A stretch of DNA of 64,000 nucleotides, from contig OY762508.1 of assembly GCA_963665975.1 (NCBI GenBank), positions 744,001 to 808,000 of the forward strand, given 5' to 3'. Every line of letters starts with the position of its first letter. The first letter of the stretch is position 1. The notes under the pieces were generated by a model. The model did no database searches, had not been told where the DNA came from, and saw nothing but the letters and a program-made list of their open reading frames with translations. A program made the position numbers and the translations under genes. The stretch comes from G963665975 sp963665975. GTDB lineage: Bacteria; Bacteroidota; Rhodothermia; Rhodothermales; Bin80. Positions 1 to 9,864 of this stretch are shown piece after piece.

Positions 1-3000
1 AAAAGTTGGCTCTCAGCCGTTCCGCTTCCCGATCCGTCAGCTCGACGATGGCGGGTGTAACGGGTAGTAGTGGATTGTTGACCACACCCGAACTGGCCGA
101 CACGTCCTGATTCTCCACGCCATGGGCGCTCAGGGACGTAACGGCATAATGGATCTCGTGCGGCGCTAAAGAGGGGTGCGGCACCTCCAAGCGGTGTGTG
201 AGGGACGTCGCGGTGGCGCTTTGGGAAAAGTACTGCAGCAGAAATACGCCGTCGGCAGTTACATCGCGGATCAGATCCGTGCTTGCATACACGTTGCGCC
301 CCCGAACGAGGGGATTGGGATCCCAGGCTATGACGTTGCCTAGCAGACTCTTGCTCACGGTAACGCCGGACATTGCCTGTACCGGTGCGTCGGCAATCGA
401 TAGGTCAAGGCCGGGCTGGCCAATGTAGACGTCGTCCACCCACACAGGGCCGCCCCCGTCGCTTTCCCACACGATGCCTAGTGCCCGCACATTGCCCCAC
501 TCGAATTCCTTCCACAGCTCCGGCCGTTCGCTCGTCTCCAGACCCCGCCCGTCGGTTGACACGCGCAAGCCAGCAGCGGTCGCGGCACCGTTGTAATGCC
601 AATGCTGCGCCAGACCCCCCAACCTGCCCTGCGCTCGGGCATTTTCCAGATCCCGCCAGGTCGTGGGGGGAAGCGGAATAGCCAGCTCATGCCACCGTCC
701 GTCCCGAAGCTCTTCCGGTATCCGCCAAGTAACCCGAAACGGCAAATCCGCGCTGCCGTCTTCGGCCCGGCTGTCGTCGGTCTTGTCCTCCAGCACGAGC
801 GCGGGGCTGCCCTGGTCCCGGTCGGGCACGCGCGGATCCAACAGTAGCCGCAGATGGAGTAAGTCGCCAGAGGCTATGTTGGAGGTGAGATCCACGCCGA
901 GATCACGCGCAAAGCGGAAGGACCGATACGGACCAGCATCGTACCGGAGCACCGTCTCTTGTGACCCGCTGCCGAAGGGGTCAGGAACGGGGCTGCCGTC
1001 AAAGGCCTCGATCCGCGTATTCGTGCCGCTGGCAAAGAAAACGAAATCGCTTCCCAGGGCCGGCCCGTACCCCGCGCCGGCCAGGAGGCCCGGCACGTCA
1101 AGCGTCCAGATGCCGCGCCCGTGCGTGGCCAGAATCACCTGGTCGTCCACCAGCTTAATCTGCCAGACTGAGACAGCAGGCAACCCGTTGTCGGCATAAT
1201 CCCAGGACTCTCCGCCATCTGTGGACTCGAACAGTCCGATCTCCGTGCCTGCCCAAATAACGTCCGGATCGTGAGGCATGACCAGCAGGTCGTATACTGC
1301 GACATCGGGAAAGCCGTTTGTGCTCTCCCCACCCGGCGAACCCGCAAATCCCGACAGGTCCCGCCACGACTGCCCCAGGTCTGTCGTATGCAGTATTTTC
1401 GGCCGTCCGTAGGCGGAGAAAAGGACGTATGCCGTGCTGTCCTGATTCGGATGCGTGGCCAGGCCTGAAATACTCGCTTCCGGCGCGATATCCGGGACCG
1501 TTGTGGGCATAAACGTCTGGCCGCCGTCCAGGGACACATGCATGGTTCCGGTTAGCGAACCCTGATTGTCCAATCGATTTCCCGCCCAGACGACATCCGC
1601 GCTTGCGAGGGAAACGCGCACCTTGCCAGAGCCGAATCCCCACTGCTCTTTCGGGATCGGAATAATGTGCCAATGCGCTCCAAAGTCTTCCGACCGCCAT
1701 ACGCCGCGGCCGCCGATCGCAAACACGCGATCCGGCACGTCCCTTGAGTTTGACAGGACGGTCTGGAAGGGGCCGTAATCGTCCGGCTTCTCAACATGGG
1801 TAAAGCTTTTGCCGCCGTCCGTCGAGCGGGCGATTCCATTGCCCTGCGAGCCAGCCAAAACGAGCCGGACATCCCTGGCATGCCACACGGCATCGAAACC
1901 GTCGCCGCCCAAAACGTGCTCCCAGCTGTCGTCGAGTAGTGGGTCCGCATCGGAGCGCCACGTGCCGTTATCCTGCGTGCCGCCGATATATACGTTCTCG
2001 CCGGGCTTCTTGTCCACCCCGTAAAACTGCGAAGTGTTGTATCCGGTGGCGCCGGTGAAGGTCTCGCCGCTGTCGTCGGAAAAGTACACCCCGCCGTCGT
2101 TCGCGTTCAACAATTTGAATTCCCCGCGTGCCTCGTTCACGGGAATGAAAATGAGGTTGTGGTGATCCACGTGCACGCAGCAGTTGGCCGGATGGCTATC
2201 GGTCTTGCCCGAAAGAAACGTAGCTTGGTCCACGGTAATGCGCAAATACGATACTGGCAGATTTTCCGGATCCCAGACGGCACCTGAAACCAGAGTGGGC
2301 ACCAGGTAGTATAGCAGCTTGTTGACAAGCCCCCCGTCCCGGGCGAGACGCTCGTCCGCTACCGTGACATTATAGGAGTATCCGTGGACGGCCACGACCT
2401 CCCAACTCAAGCTGTCTTTGGGTCCGGATACGCGAAACGGCACCAGACTGAACTCTCCGTCGTCCGCCTGGTCACGGAAGGAGACCATGAGCTGACGGTT
2501 GTTGTCGATATCCCACACCTCAAATGGGACATCGGTATAGTCCTGGTACTCGTATTCAGCAAAAGGCAGGTCGAGCTTGTTTGCCGCAGGTTTGTTACTC
2601 GTTGCCGACACGGTGTACCGGTGCGCCTTCTGGGAGCGCCCAGGGCCGAATCGGATTTCCATGGAGACGAAGTCGTCGGGGGTAACGTCCAGCACCTCGT
2701 CAACTTCATCTCCCGTCTGGAGATAGCCAGCAGAACCCGTGCCAAAATTCCCGCCGAAGGCCCAAAAATCAAGAAACGTCCGCGTGTTATAGCGCAAAAA
2801 GTCCAACAGATACTTCTTTTCCCGGATTTCTGTACCAACGGAAGCCTCGGCCAGCCAGACCCCTCCCAGCAGCAGCCGGTCCACTTCATACGGATGGACC
2901 GCAAGCGTCTGATCGTAAAAGCCCTGAAAGCCAAGCCAGTCAGTTTTGCCGTCGATAAGTACCTTGTTCCAAGTCTGGCCACCGTCGCCGGTTCGATACA

Positions 3001-3994
3001 ATCGGTCGTTCCCTATCCCGAATTCACCGGAGGCATAGACTACGCTCGGAGCGGAGGGGGCAATCGCCAACTCCATCCGCCTTACCGATACCGGCTCAAT
3101 AAAGTCATCCAGGGAGACATCCCAGGTGCGACCGGCATCCATTGAGCGCAGAATCGCGTAGCCGTTCACCGTAGCAAACTGGACATCGAAATCATCGGGC
3201 CTTGCCCTCAGATCCTGCACTTTTCTCACTTTTAGGCCACGCTCATACCTGTACACCCGATCCCACACGCCACCTCCATCGGAGGTGCGAAATATCCCTT
3301 CGTTGGTCGCCACCACGACAGTCTGCGCATCGTCCGGGTCCACCACCATGCGGTTGACAAATCGGAAGGCCGAACCCTGCACGGTTGACACCAGTTGCAC
3401 CCAGGTGCGACCGCGGTCGGTTGACCTGAATATGCCGGAGCCCGCTACGGCATCAACGTTACCAAATCCCTCGCCGGTTCCCATGTAGATCACGTTCGGG
3501 TCAGAGGGCGCCATCGCAAGCGCGGTGACCGCCAGGTTGGGCAGGTGATCCGTCAGCGACTGCCAGGAGGTCCCGCCGTCGACGGTCTTCCACAGCCCCC
3601 CGGATACGGAGCCCGCAAACCAAGTCCGGTGGCTGGGATCGTCGGGATCTACGATAACAGCCCGCGTACGCCCGGGCACGTTAGCCGGCCCCCGTTCGAC
3701 CCAAGCCAACTTCTTGCCCGGCTGCTTTCTGGCGGCCACGGCCCTGCCAAACGCTTCCATGCGGTAGTTCGGGGGATAGCCTGGGCCACCCTCGGCGCGG
3801 CGGATGGCCGCGTGATAGGCAAAGAACTGATCCGGATCGCCGTAGCCGGGGACTTTGTTCGACGCCCCATTGTCGTACCATGGCGGCGCAGGCTCCACGA
3901 CCGGGACGGATCGTTCCGGAATGGTCAGAATAACCAGGAAGAGGACTACGAGCGCAGATATCGCGACAAAAACAAGTTTGTTGCGTGCAATCAT
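1..3994 (-). CDS. Large secreted BNR/VPS10 (sortilin)-like beta-propeller protein, 3' end outside window
   Basis: The frame is open from the ATG at 3994 to the left edge, about 1331 codons, and the stop lies outside the window. The N-terminus (MIARNKLVFVAISALVVLFL) is a signal peptide or anchor. It is followed by repeated Asp-box-like units such as SVSGGLWKTVDGGTSW and by phrases like DPNVIYMGTGEG, typical of the VPS10/BNR 'glycosyl hydrolase' family of Bacteroidota and Rhodothermota. Members fold as many-bladed beta-propellers, are exported, and are mostly uncharacterised; the glycosidase label is by fold only. Near the left edge the protein reads VTPAIVELTDREAERLRANF, still in frame. I infer a cell-surface or periplasmic binding protein and see no catalytic signature that fixes a substrate. 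Confidence 0.85.
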   Translation of the reverse strand, partial: MIARNKLVFVAISALVVLFLVILTIPERSVPVVEPAPPWYDNGASNKVPGYGDPDQFFAYHAAIRRAEGGPGYPPNYRMEAFGRAVAARKQPGKKLAWVERGPANVPGRTRAVIVDPDDPSHRTWFAGSVSGGLWKTVDGGTSWQSLTDHLPNLAVTALAMAPSDPNVIYMGTGEGFGNVDAVAGSGIFRSTDRGRTWVQLVSTVQGSAFRFVNRMVVDPDDAQTVVVATNEGIFRTSDGGGVWDRVYRYERGLKVRKVQDLRARPDDFDVQFATVNGYAILRSMDAGRTWDVSLDDFIEPVSVRRMELAIAPSAPSVVYASGEFGIGNDRLYRTGDGGQTWNKVLIDGKTDWLGFQGFYDQTLAVHPYEVDRLLLGGVWLAEASVGTEIREKKYLLDFLRYNTRTFLDFWAFGGNFGTGSAGYLQTGDEVDEVLDVTPDDFVSMEIRFGPGRSQKAHRYTVSATSNKPAANKLDLPFAEYEYQDYTDVPFEVWDIDNNRQLMVSFRDQADDGEFSLVPFRVSGPKDSLSWEVVAVHGYSYNVTVADERLARDGGLVNKLLYYLVPTLVSGAVWDPENLPVSYLRITVDQATFLSGKTDSHPANCCVHVDHHNLIFIPVNEARGEFKLLNANDGGVYFSDDSGETFTGATGYNTSQFYGVDKKPGENVYIGGTQDNGTWRSDADPLLDDSWEHVLGGDGFDAVWHARDVRLVLAGSQGNGIARSTDGGKSFTHVEKPDDYGPFQTVLSNSRDVPDRVFAIGGRGVWRSEDFGAHWHIIPIPKEQWGFGSGKVRVSLASADVVWAGNRLDNQGSLTGTMHVSLDGGQTFMPTTVPDIAPEASISGLATHPNQDSTAYVLFSAYGRPKILHTTDLGQSWRDLSGFAGSPGGESTNGFPDVAVYDLLVMPHDPDVIWAGTEIGLFESTDGGESWDYADNGLPAVSVWQIKLVDDQVILATHGRGIWTLDVPGLLAGAGYGPALGSDFVFFASGTNTRIEAFDGSPVPDPFGSGSQETVLRYDAGPYRSFRFARDLGVDLTSNIASGDLLHLRLLLDPRVPDRDQGSPALVLEDKTDDSRAEDGSADLPFRVTWRIPEELRDGRWHELAIPLPPTTWRDLENARAQGRLGGLAQHWHYNGAATAAGLRVSTDGRGLETSERPELWKEFEWGNVRALGIVWESDGGGPVWVDDVYIGQPGLDLSIADAPVQAMSGVTVSKSLLGNVIAWDPNPLVRGRNVYASTDLIRDVTADGVFLLQYFSQSATATSLTHRLEVPHPSLAPHEIHYAVTSLSAHGVENQDVSASSGVVNNPLLPVTPAIVELTDREAERLRANF

Positions 3995-4226
3995 TGCAAT
4001 CCGGTGCTGTGAAGGTGATCGTTATAAATTAAGTCAATAACTTGATTTAGGAAAGTTCCTTCCCGACAAAATGAGTGGATTTTGCGAATGGGCGGCGCTA
4101 TTTCAAAAGCGGCACCCCTCATCCTAACAACACACCCCCCTCGTCATCTAGAATTCAAGACTTTTCTCACGGTTTGTTAAAAACCTGCGTCGTTGCGTTT
4201 CATAGTTCAATTTGCGAGATTATATC

Positions 4227-4496
4227 ATGCGGATTGGGTTCGAAACGGCGTAACGCACGAAGACGATCAAGGCCCGAGGACTAGACATGGCACGGGCGGC
4301 GGACGTGTTGACCGGCGCGACGCTGACCGTGGAGGACGACCGGCGCGACTATGGGGAGATTCGCTTCATTACCATCGGTTTTCTGGACGATGCGATGGTG
4401 GTACTGGTCTGGACGCCCCGCGACAACGCATCCAGGATCATCAGCATGAGGAAGGCCAATGAACGAGAACGACGACTCTACGGCCCTAGGTTTTGA
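4227..4496 (+). pseudogene. brnT: BrnT-type toxin interrupted by an early in-frame stop
   Basis: From the ATG at 4227 the frame reads MRIGFETA, then a TAA stop at 4251-4253, then RTKTIKARGLDMARAADVL and on to RIISMRKANERERRLY. This lines up end to end with BrnT (DUF497) ribonuclease toxins, whose start resembles M-I-W-D-E-A-K-R-E-T-N-L-A-K-H-G-L-D-F. The stop falls at the position of the usual Lys or Arg of that helix. Translation could restart at the ATG at 4287, giving a 69-aa product without the first strand and helix. The following antitoxin gene overlaps the 3' end by 38 bases, as in normal brnTA operons. It is most likely an inactivated toxin; a sequencing error is the main alternative. 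Confidence 0.75.
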
Positions 4497-4716
4497 TCCC
4501 GATACGGCACCCGACCTCTCGACGGACGGCTGGCCGGCGAGGTTTGCCAAGGCGTCCGTACGTCGTGGCCACCCCCAGAAGGCGCGACCGAAAGTATCCA
4601 CCACTATCCGGTTGTCGCAGGACGTCATCGACCATTTTCGGGCTGGGGGGCGCGGTTGGCAGACACGGATTGACCACGCCCTGCGTGACTGGATCAGGCA
4701 GCGCTACGCTGCATGA
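4459..4716 (+). CDS. brnA: BrnA-type antitoxin
   Basis: This 85-aa protein has the BrnA C-terminal DNA-binding/dimerisation signature KVSTTIRLSQDVIDHFRA, then GWQTRIDHALRDWI, a ribbon-helix-helix-like domain (PF14384 family). In characterised systems BrnA binds and neutralises BrnT and represses the operon promoter. The gene is intact and starts inside the 3' end of the interrupted brnT. An intact antitoxin beside a broken toxin fits the usual order of decay. The about 45-residue acidic N-terminus before the signature would be the toxin-contact region. Confidence 0.85.
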   Translation: MNENDDSTALGFDPDTAPDLSTDGWPARFAKASVRRGHPQKARPKVSTTIRLSQDVIDHFRAGGRGWQTRIDHALRDWIRQRYAA

Positions 4717-5257
4717 GCAATTCTTGCAGCAGGGTGTTGCGGTAGCTAAGTCCAGAGCAAACACGTCGGCACGCTGCCAGACCAATCCACTACACGAGGC
4801 AATCGGCAATCGGCACGACTCTTCAGCGCCACCGGTCCGAGCAAATCCACGCCGCGAAGACGCAATCGGTCTTCGAAGATGACTTGAGGAGTCGATCCAC
4901 GACTTGCATCAGCACCGATTCACGCGGGGTGATTTCTACGCTTCGATCCGGAACGCTCGGTGCCAATCGGGAGTGCACATCAGATATTGAGGCGTATGTG
5001 CGCAGGAGAATGCGTTCTCGTGTGCAGACCGGCGGTTACGCATCCGGCTGGCTTGCTTGCGTTTGCCTCATCGCTGCGACGGATCAAGGATTTCATGGCG
5101 TTGCAGGGGCGACTGCAATCCGTTTTCTCGCAGGCGGTATTCCTCAAACCCACCGGAAGTGTCTACGTGATCGTATGCCTCAACCTGCAGCGCCATGGAT
5201 GCCTCTCCGCTTCTTGCCTGCCAAAAGTAAGACATACTCCGGACATTGCTGCCCGTA
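4717..5257. other. Gap between brnA and polA with no recognisable gene
   Basis: Open frames here (for example 4884-5261 and 4960-5298 on the plus strand) have compositions unlike proteins, rich in Arg, Ser and Cys, and show no known domain. They overlap the 3' end of polA. No tRNA, clear terminator or repeat was seen. It may be decayed accessory DNA. Confidence 0.5.
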
Positions 5258-8041
5258 CTAGTGGACTTCCAGCCAATTGGCGCCCGTACGTATCGTGACG
5301 CGGGGCATCACGGCCAACTCCAGTGCCTCCGTCATTTCTGTCTCCACCAGTTCAGAGAGCGCGTGCTCTTCGCCAGGCGGCAGTTCAAATACCAACTCGT
5401 CGTGCACCTGCAATAGCAGCGTAGCCTGGTATCCTTCCTCCTTGAGTCGCCGGTGAATGCACACCATGGCGATCTTGATCATGTCGGCCTGCGTGCCCTG
5501 GATCGGCATGTTTACCGCGACACGCTCCGCCTGCGCCCGCTCGGCGCCATTCCGCGAGTTGACAAGCGGCACATAGCGCCGGCGCCCAAGGAGCGTCTCC
5601 ACATATCCGCGGCCGCGCGCCGCCTCTTTGGTCTCGTTCAGCCACCCCAAGACACCCGGATACGCGGCGTGATACTCCTGAATGAGCCGGAGTCCTTCCT
5701 GCCTGGATATGCCCAGCCTGCGGGCTAGGCCCCACGGCGACACGCCATACGGAATACCGTAATTCACCTCCTTGGCCCGCTGGCGCTGTTCGCGCACTAC
5801 TTCCTCCGGCCGTATATGGAAGATCCGTGCCGCAGTCGACGTATGGATATCCTTGCCGCTGGCGAAGTCGTTGATCAACGCTCGATCACCGCTCATGGAG
5901 GCCAGAATCCGGAGTTCGATCTGGGAATAGTCTGCCGACAACAGCATCCAGCCAGTCTGTGGAACGAACGCCTTCCGAATCCGGCTGCCCGTCGGCGTAC
6001 GGCTTGGAATATTCTGAAGGTTCGGGCTCGATGAGCTAAGCCTTCCGGTCGACGCCACCGTCTGGTTAAATCGCGTATGGACGCGGCCTGTCTCCTCCAG
6101 GGTCAGGCCGGATAACACGTCGACGTACGTGTTCTTCAACTTCGCCATGTGACGCCAGGCGAGTATTTCTACCGGCAGCCTGTGCCGGTGCGCAAGCTCC
6201 TGAAGCACGCTCTCCCTGGTGGAACGCCTGCCGGTGCGTGTTCGCGAGAGCACGGGGAGGCCCAGCCTGTCGTACAGGATCTCAGCAAGTTGCTTGCCTG
6301 AGCCAATACTAAAAGGTCCCCCGGCTTGTGCATGTATGGAGGCCTCCAGATCCTGGAGCTCGGCGGTAAGGTAGGCGGAAAGCTCCTCCAGTTCGGAGGT
6401 CCGTACACAGATGCCGGCCATCTCCATATCCGCGAGAACCGCGATTAGCGGAAACTCCGTCCGGGTTGCCAGCGAAAGAAGACCTACCCGCTCCAACTCT
6501 GCGCGAAGCACGGCGTAGAGGCGAAGTGTTACGTCCGCGTCCTCGCACGCATACGGGCCTGCCTGCTCGATGGGTACCTCGCGCATGGAGCGGGCCTCCT
6601 TGCCGCTGCCCAGGAGCGTGCTGATCGGTATTGTGCGGTAGTTCAAGTATTCCAGGCACAGCGCGTCCAGGCCGTGACGGCCGGACGACGACACCAGGTA
6701 GTGCGCCACCATCGTATCAAACATTCTGCCGGCAAGCCGCAAGCCGTTGCGCGCGAGCACTACGTAATCGTACTTGAGATTCTGCCCGATTATCAAGCCG
6801 GGGAGAACCGGCCCCAGCACCGCAATAACGGCATCGGTGGGCATGCCGTCCGGAAGCGGAGTGGGGATATACACACCCTGATGCGACGCCCATGAAAGGG
6901 AAATCCCCACCAATTCCGCGTGCATAGGATCTATGGACGTGGTCTCCGTGTCCAGCGCGACGCGCGTTTGCCACGCCACGTGCCGACAGACCTCCATGAG
7001 ATCCTCCTCTGTCCGAATGATACGGTAGTCCACCGCCTGCGGGTCGTAGCTCTCCACAAGGGTATGCCCCTGATCGCCTGTTGGAGGCTTCGCGACGTAT
7101 TCCGCCTGGCCACCGGACGTTTCAGCCTCCCGGTCGAAACGACGGATGAAACTGCGGAACTCGAGCTCCGTGAATATTGCCCGGAGCGTGTTCCAGTCTG
7201 CGCGCGCGCGCTCCAGCAGCTCCCAACCCAATTCTATTTCCACCGTGGTTCGAATGGTAACCAGCTCCCTGGAGAGCACCGCACGGTCTGCATGCAGCTG
7301 CAGGCCTTCACGCGCTCTCTTCCCCCGAATCGCATCCTTGCTTGCAAGCACGCTTTCCAGCGTGCCGTATTCACGAATCAGGCTTCCAGCCGTGATCTTG
7401 CCGATACCGGGCACTCCCGGCACATTGTCGCTCGCATCGCCTGCAAGAGCAAGAATGTCCACAAACCGTTCAGGCGCTACGCCGTACTTGCCGCGGAACG
7501 TCTGCTCGGTGACCGGATTCAGCGCCTCGCCCCGGTATGCGGGCTTCAGGATCGATACCCGCCTGCTTAGTAACTGCTGGAAATCCTTGTCAGGAGAAAC
7601 AATCACCACATCGGCGTCTTCCTGTTCGGCCCACCGTGCCACCGAGCCGATGACATCATCGGCCTCAACATTGGGTTCTTCGAACATGGCAATGCCTAGC
7701 GCGCCGAGAATAGCCTTGATCAGCGGAATGTTGGAGACGAGGTCTTCTGGCGGCGGCTCGCGATTGGCCTTGTAGTCTCCGTACATCTCCGACCGGAACG
7801 TTGCGCCTGGCCCCAGGACATCGAACACCACCGCCATGTACCGGCAGTCATGATTCTTGAGGAGCCGCAGCATGGCGTCCGTGAAACCGTAGGCCGCCGA
7901 GGTCACCATCCCTCTGGAATTCACCAGTGGTCGACTTCCAAAACTGTAGTGCGCCCGATAAACGAACGCCATGCCGTCGATAAGATATACACACTTCGTG
8001 TGTGTCGGAGAAGCCTGGGTCATAGGTTGTCCGCGTGGCAA
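5258..8041 (-). CDS. polA: DNA polymerase I
   Basis: At 927 aa this is a full-length family A polymerase with all three domains. The N-terminal 5' nuclease begins at YLIDGMAFVYRAHYSF and has the GVPGIGKITA helix-hairpin-helix. The 3'-5' proofreading domain keeps its acidic residues (ALDTETTSIDP, GQNLKYDY, YACEDAD), so proofreading should be active. The polymerase domain has motif A DYSQIELRILASMSGD, motif B RQRAKEVNYGIPYG and motif C LLQVHDELVFE. The O-helix carries Tyr where E. coli has Phe762. It acts in Okazaki fragment processing and repair. A second possible start (MTQASPT) lies at 8023. The gene diverges from rmlB with about 78 bases between. Confidence 0.97.
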   Translation of the reverse strand: MPRGQPMTQASPTHTKCVYLIDGMAFVYRAHYSFGSRPLVNSRGMVTSAAYGFTDAMLRLLKNHDCRYMAVVFDVLGPGATFRSEMYGDYKANREPPPEDLVSNIPLIKAILGALGIAMFEEPNVEADDVIGSVARWAEQEDADVVIVSPDKDFQQLLSRRVSILKPAYRGEALNPVTEQTFRGKYGVAPERFVDILALAGDASDNVPGVPGIGKITAGSLIREYGTLESVLASKDAIRGKRAREGLQLHADRAVLSRELVTIRTTVEIELGWELLERARADWNTLRAIFTELEFRSFIRRFDREAETSGGQAEYVAKPPTGDQGHTLVESYDPQAVDYRIIRTEEDLMEVCRHVAWQTRVALDTETTSIDPMHAELVGISLSWASHQGVYIPTPLPDGMPTDAVIAVLGPVLPGLIIGQNLKYDYVVLARNGLRLAGRMFDTMVAHYLVSSSGRHGLDALCLEYLNYRTIPISTLLGSGKEARSMREVPIEQAGPYACEDADVTLRLYAVLRAELERVGLLSLATRTEFPLIAVLADMEMAGICVRTSELEELSAYLTAELQDLEASIHAQAGGPFSIGSGKQLAEILYDRLGLPVLSRTRTGRRSTRESVLQELAHRHRLPVEILAWRHMAKLKNTYVDVLSGLTLEETGRVHTRFNQTVASTGRLSSSSPNLQNIPSRTPTGSRIRKAFVPQTGWMLLSADYSQIELRILASMSGDRALINDFASGKDIHTSTAARIFHIRPEEVVREQRQRAKEVNYGIPYGVSPWGLARRLGISRQEGLRLIQEYHAAYPGVLGWLNETKEAARGRGYVETLLGRRRYVPLVNSRNGAERAQAERVAVNMPIQGTQADMIKIAMVCIHRRLKEEGYQATLLLQVHDELVFELPPGEEHALSELVETEMTEALELAVMPRVTIRTGANWLEVH

Positions 8042-8119
8042 TTTCTATACTGTGCACGAATCAGAGACGCACCATCGGCGTTTGCGGCACCCGCCCTTTC
8101 CTCATCCTGACTCATCGCG

Positions 8120-9163
8120 ATGACACACAAGCCGGAGCGCATACTGGTGACCGGAGGCGCAGGATTCATCGGGTCCAACCTGCTCCTGTACATGGTGCCA
8201 CGCTATCCCGGTGTGCAGTTTGTCAATCTCGACAACCTGTCCTATGCTGGCAACCTGGAAAACGTGCGCTCGCTGGAAATTGCGAAAAATTACCGGTTTG
8301 TGCGAGGTGACGTGGCCGATCGAGACCTGGTATTGCGACTGTTTTCACACCATCGTTTCACGACCGTCATCCATCTGGCGGCGGAAAGCCATGTAGACCG
8401 GTCAATCATGGCTCCGTTGACCTTTCTCCACGTAAACACCGTGGGAACGGCAACCCTTCTGGAGGCCGCCCGGCATTCCTGGGAAGACCGCGCCGATCAT
8501 CCCGGGCGGTACCGGTTCTTTCACGTCTCCACCGATGAAGTATTCGGCTCCCTTGGAGAGGATGGGGTGTTTTCGGAGAATACGCCCTACGACCCGCGTT
8601 CTCCGTATTCCGCATCCAAGGCGGCCGCGGATCATTTCGTGCGGGCGTATGCCCACACCTATGGGCTGCCTATTTGCATATCCAACTGCTCGAATAATTA
8701 CGGGCCATTCCAATACCCTGAAAAGCTGATTCCGGTTACGATTCAGCATGCTATCAACAAGCATCCCGTGCCCGTATATGGCAAGGGTGCCAACATACGT
8801 GACTGGCTGCATGTCACCGATCACTGCCGGGCCATCGACACGATCCTGCATCACGGTGCACCCGGCGACACCTACCTCGTAGGCGGCAACAACGAGCGCA
8901 GAAATCTGGATCTTGTGGGCACGGTACTGGACCTCGTCGACGAACAACTGGGACGCAAGCCCGGCACAGGCCGGGATCTCATCACTTTCGTTACGGACCG
9001 CCCGGGCCACGATTATCGCTACGCGATTGATGCGACACACCTGCGCGGCACGCTGGGCTGGGAGCCCACGGTGTCTCTTGAAGAGGGCCTGCGTGATACG
9101 GTCGCCTGGTACCTCTCCCACCGGGACTGGCTCAGCCGGGTGGCAAGCCGCAGACATCCATGA
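8120..9163 (+). CDS. rmlB: dTDP-glucose 4,6-dehydratase
   Basis: This 347-aa extended short-chain dehydrogenase converts dTDP-glucose to dTDP-4-keto-6-deoxyglucose, the step leading to dTDP-rhamnose and other deoxysugars. Visible signatures are the NAD-binding TGGAGFIGS (residues 11-19), the catalytic Thr-Asp-Glu in STDEVFG (T138, D139, E140) and YSASK (Y163, K167). The C-terminal sugar-nucleotide region contains DRPGHDYRYAID. Length and motifs match RmlB rather than UDP-glucose epimerase. The stop overlaps the start of the downstream HAD gene by four bases, so the two are probably co-translated. No rmlA, rmlC or rmlD is in the window. Confidence 0.95.
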   Translation: MTHKPERILVTGGAGFIGSNLLLYMVPRYPGVQFVNLDNLSYAGNLENVRSLEIAKNYRFVRGDVADRDLVLRLFSHHRFTTVIHLAAESHVDRSIMAPLTFLHVNTVGTATLLEAARHSWEDRADHPGRYRFFHVSTDEVFGSLGEDGVFSENTPYDPRSPYSASKAAADHFVRAYAHTYGLPICISNCSNNYGPFQYPEKLIPVTIQHAINKHPVPVYGKGANIRDWLHVTDHCRAIDTILHHGAPGDTYLVGGNNERRNLDLVGTVLDLVDEQLGRKPGTGRDLITFVTDRPGHDYRYAIDATHLRGTLGWEPTVSLEEGLRDTVAWYLSHRDWLSRVASRRHP

Positions 9164-9852
9164 AGCTCCTTCTGTTCGATATCGACGGCACGCTCCTGAT
9201 GACCCATGGCATCGGGCGAAGGCTCCTGGAGCGCACGCTGCACCAACTGCTATCGCGACCGGTCACCTCGCAAGGCGTGTCCTTTTCCGGAAAAACAGAC
9301 CTTCAGATCCTGCGCGAGCTCTTCCTCCTGAACGGGTGCCCTGACTCGCAGGCCCTGCGACTCATCCCAGAAGCGCTCGATCGCTACGTGGATCTGTTTC
9401 GCGCGGAAATCACACCTGCCGAGGTGTGTGTCCTGCCCGGCGTGCGCACGCTGCTGGATCGACTAAGTGTGGACGACGCAGCGCTGGTTGGCCTCCTGAC
9501 CGGCAATCACCGAACCACCGCATACCTGAAACTGGGCGCAGCAGGCCTGGCCGATTATTTTCCATTCGGCGCCTTCGGCAGCGACCATGCCGACCGTGGG
9601 AGGCTGCCTGCCCTTGCAGCACGCAGAGCCGCTGCACATAACGGTCACGCCTATGCTGGCCGTAATATCATTATCGTCGGAGACTCCAGGCACGATATCC
9701 TGTGCGGACGTGGAGTCGGCGCATACTCTGTGGCCGTCTGTACGGGACCTACCGCGCGCGCCTCGTTGTCAAAGCACGAACCGGATCTGCTATTGGATGA
9801 CCTGACCGATACCGACCTGTTCATCCGACACGCCATGGCAGCCAGAGAATGA
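9160..9852 (+). CDS. HAD-superfamily hydrolase (phosphoglycolate-phosphatase-like)
   Basis: This 230-aa protein has the HAD motifs in order: motif I DIDGT (D7, D9), motif II GLLTGNH, and motif IV GDSRHDILCG. A helical cap sits between motifs I and II, as in subfamily I phosphatases of the Gph type. It should dephosphorylate a small phosphorylated metabolite in the cytoplasm, but the substrate cannot be read from the sequence. It overlaps rmlB by four bases (ATGA). A role in sugar-phosphate metabolism is possible, though a general housekeeping phosphatase is as likely. It ends 12 bases before the convergent susD-like gene. Confidence 0.85.
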   Translation: MKLLLFDIDGTLLMTHGIGRRLLERTLHQLLSRPVTSQGVSFSGKTDLQILRELFLLNGCPDSQALRLIPEALDRYVDLFRAEITPAEVCVLPGVRTLLDRLSVDDAALVGLLTGNHRTTAYLKLGAAGLADYFPFGAFGSDHADRGRLPALAARRAAAHNGHAYAGRNIIIVGDSRHDILCGRGVGAYSVAVCTGPTARASLSKHEPDLLLDDLTDTDLFIRHAMAARE

Positions 9853-9864
9853 CCGCTATGCCGG

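Noticed and set aside
4884..5298. Two overlapping plus-strand frames of 112-125 codons
   Set aside because: No domain, unusual composition, overlap with polA, and no convincing ribosome-binding site.
9853..9864. Terminator between the convergent HAD and susD genes
   Set aside because: Only 12 bases separate the stops and no hairpin with a T-run was found.
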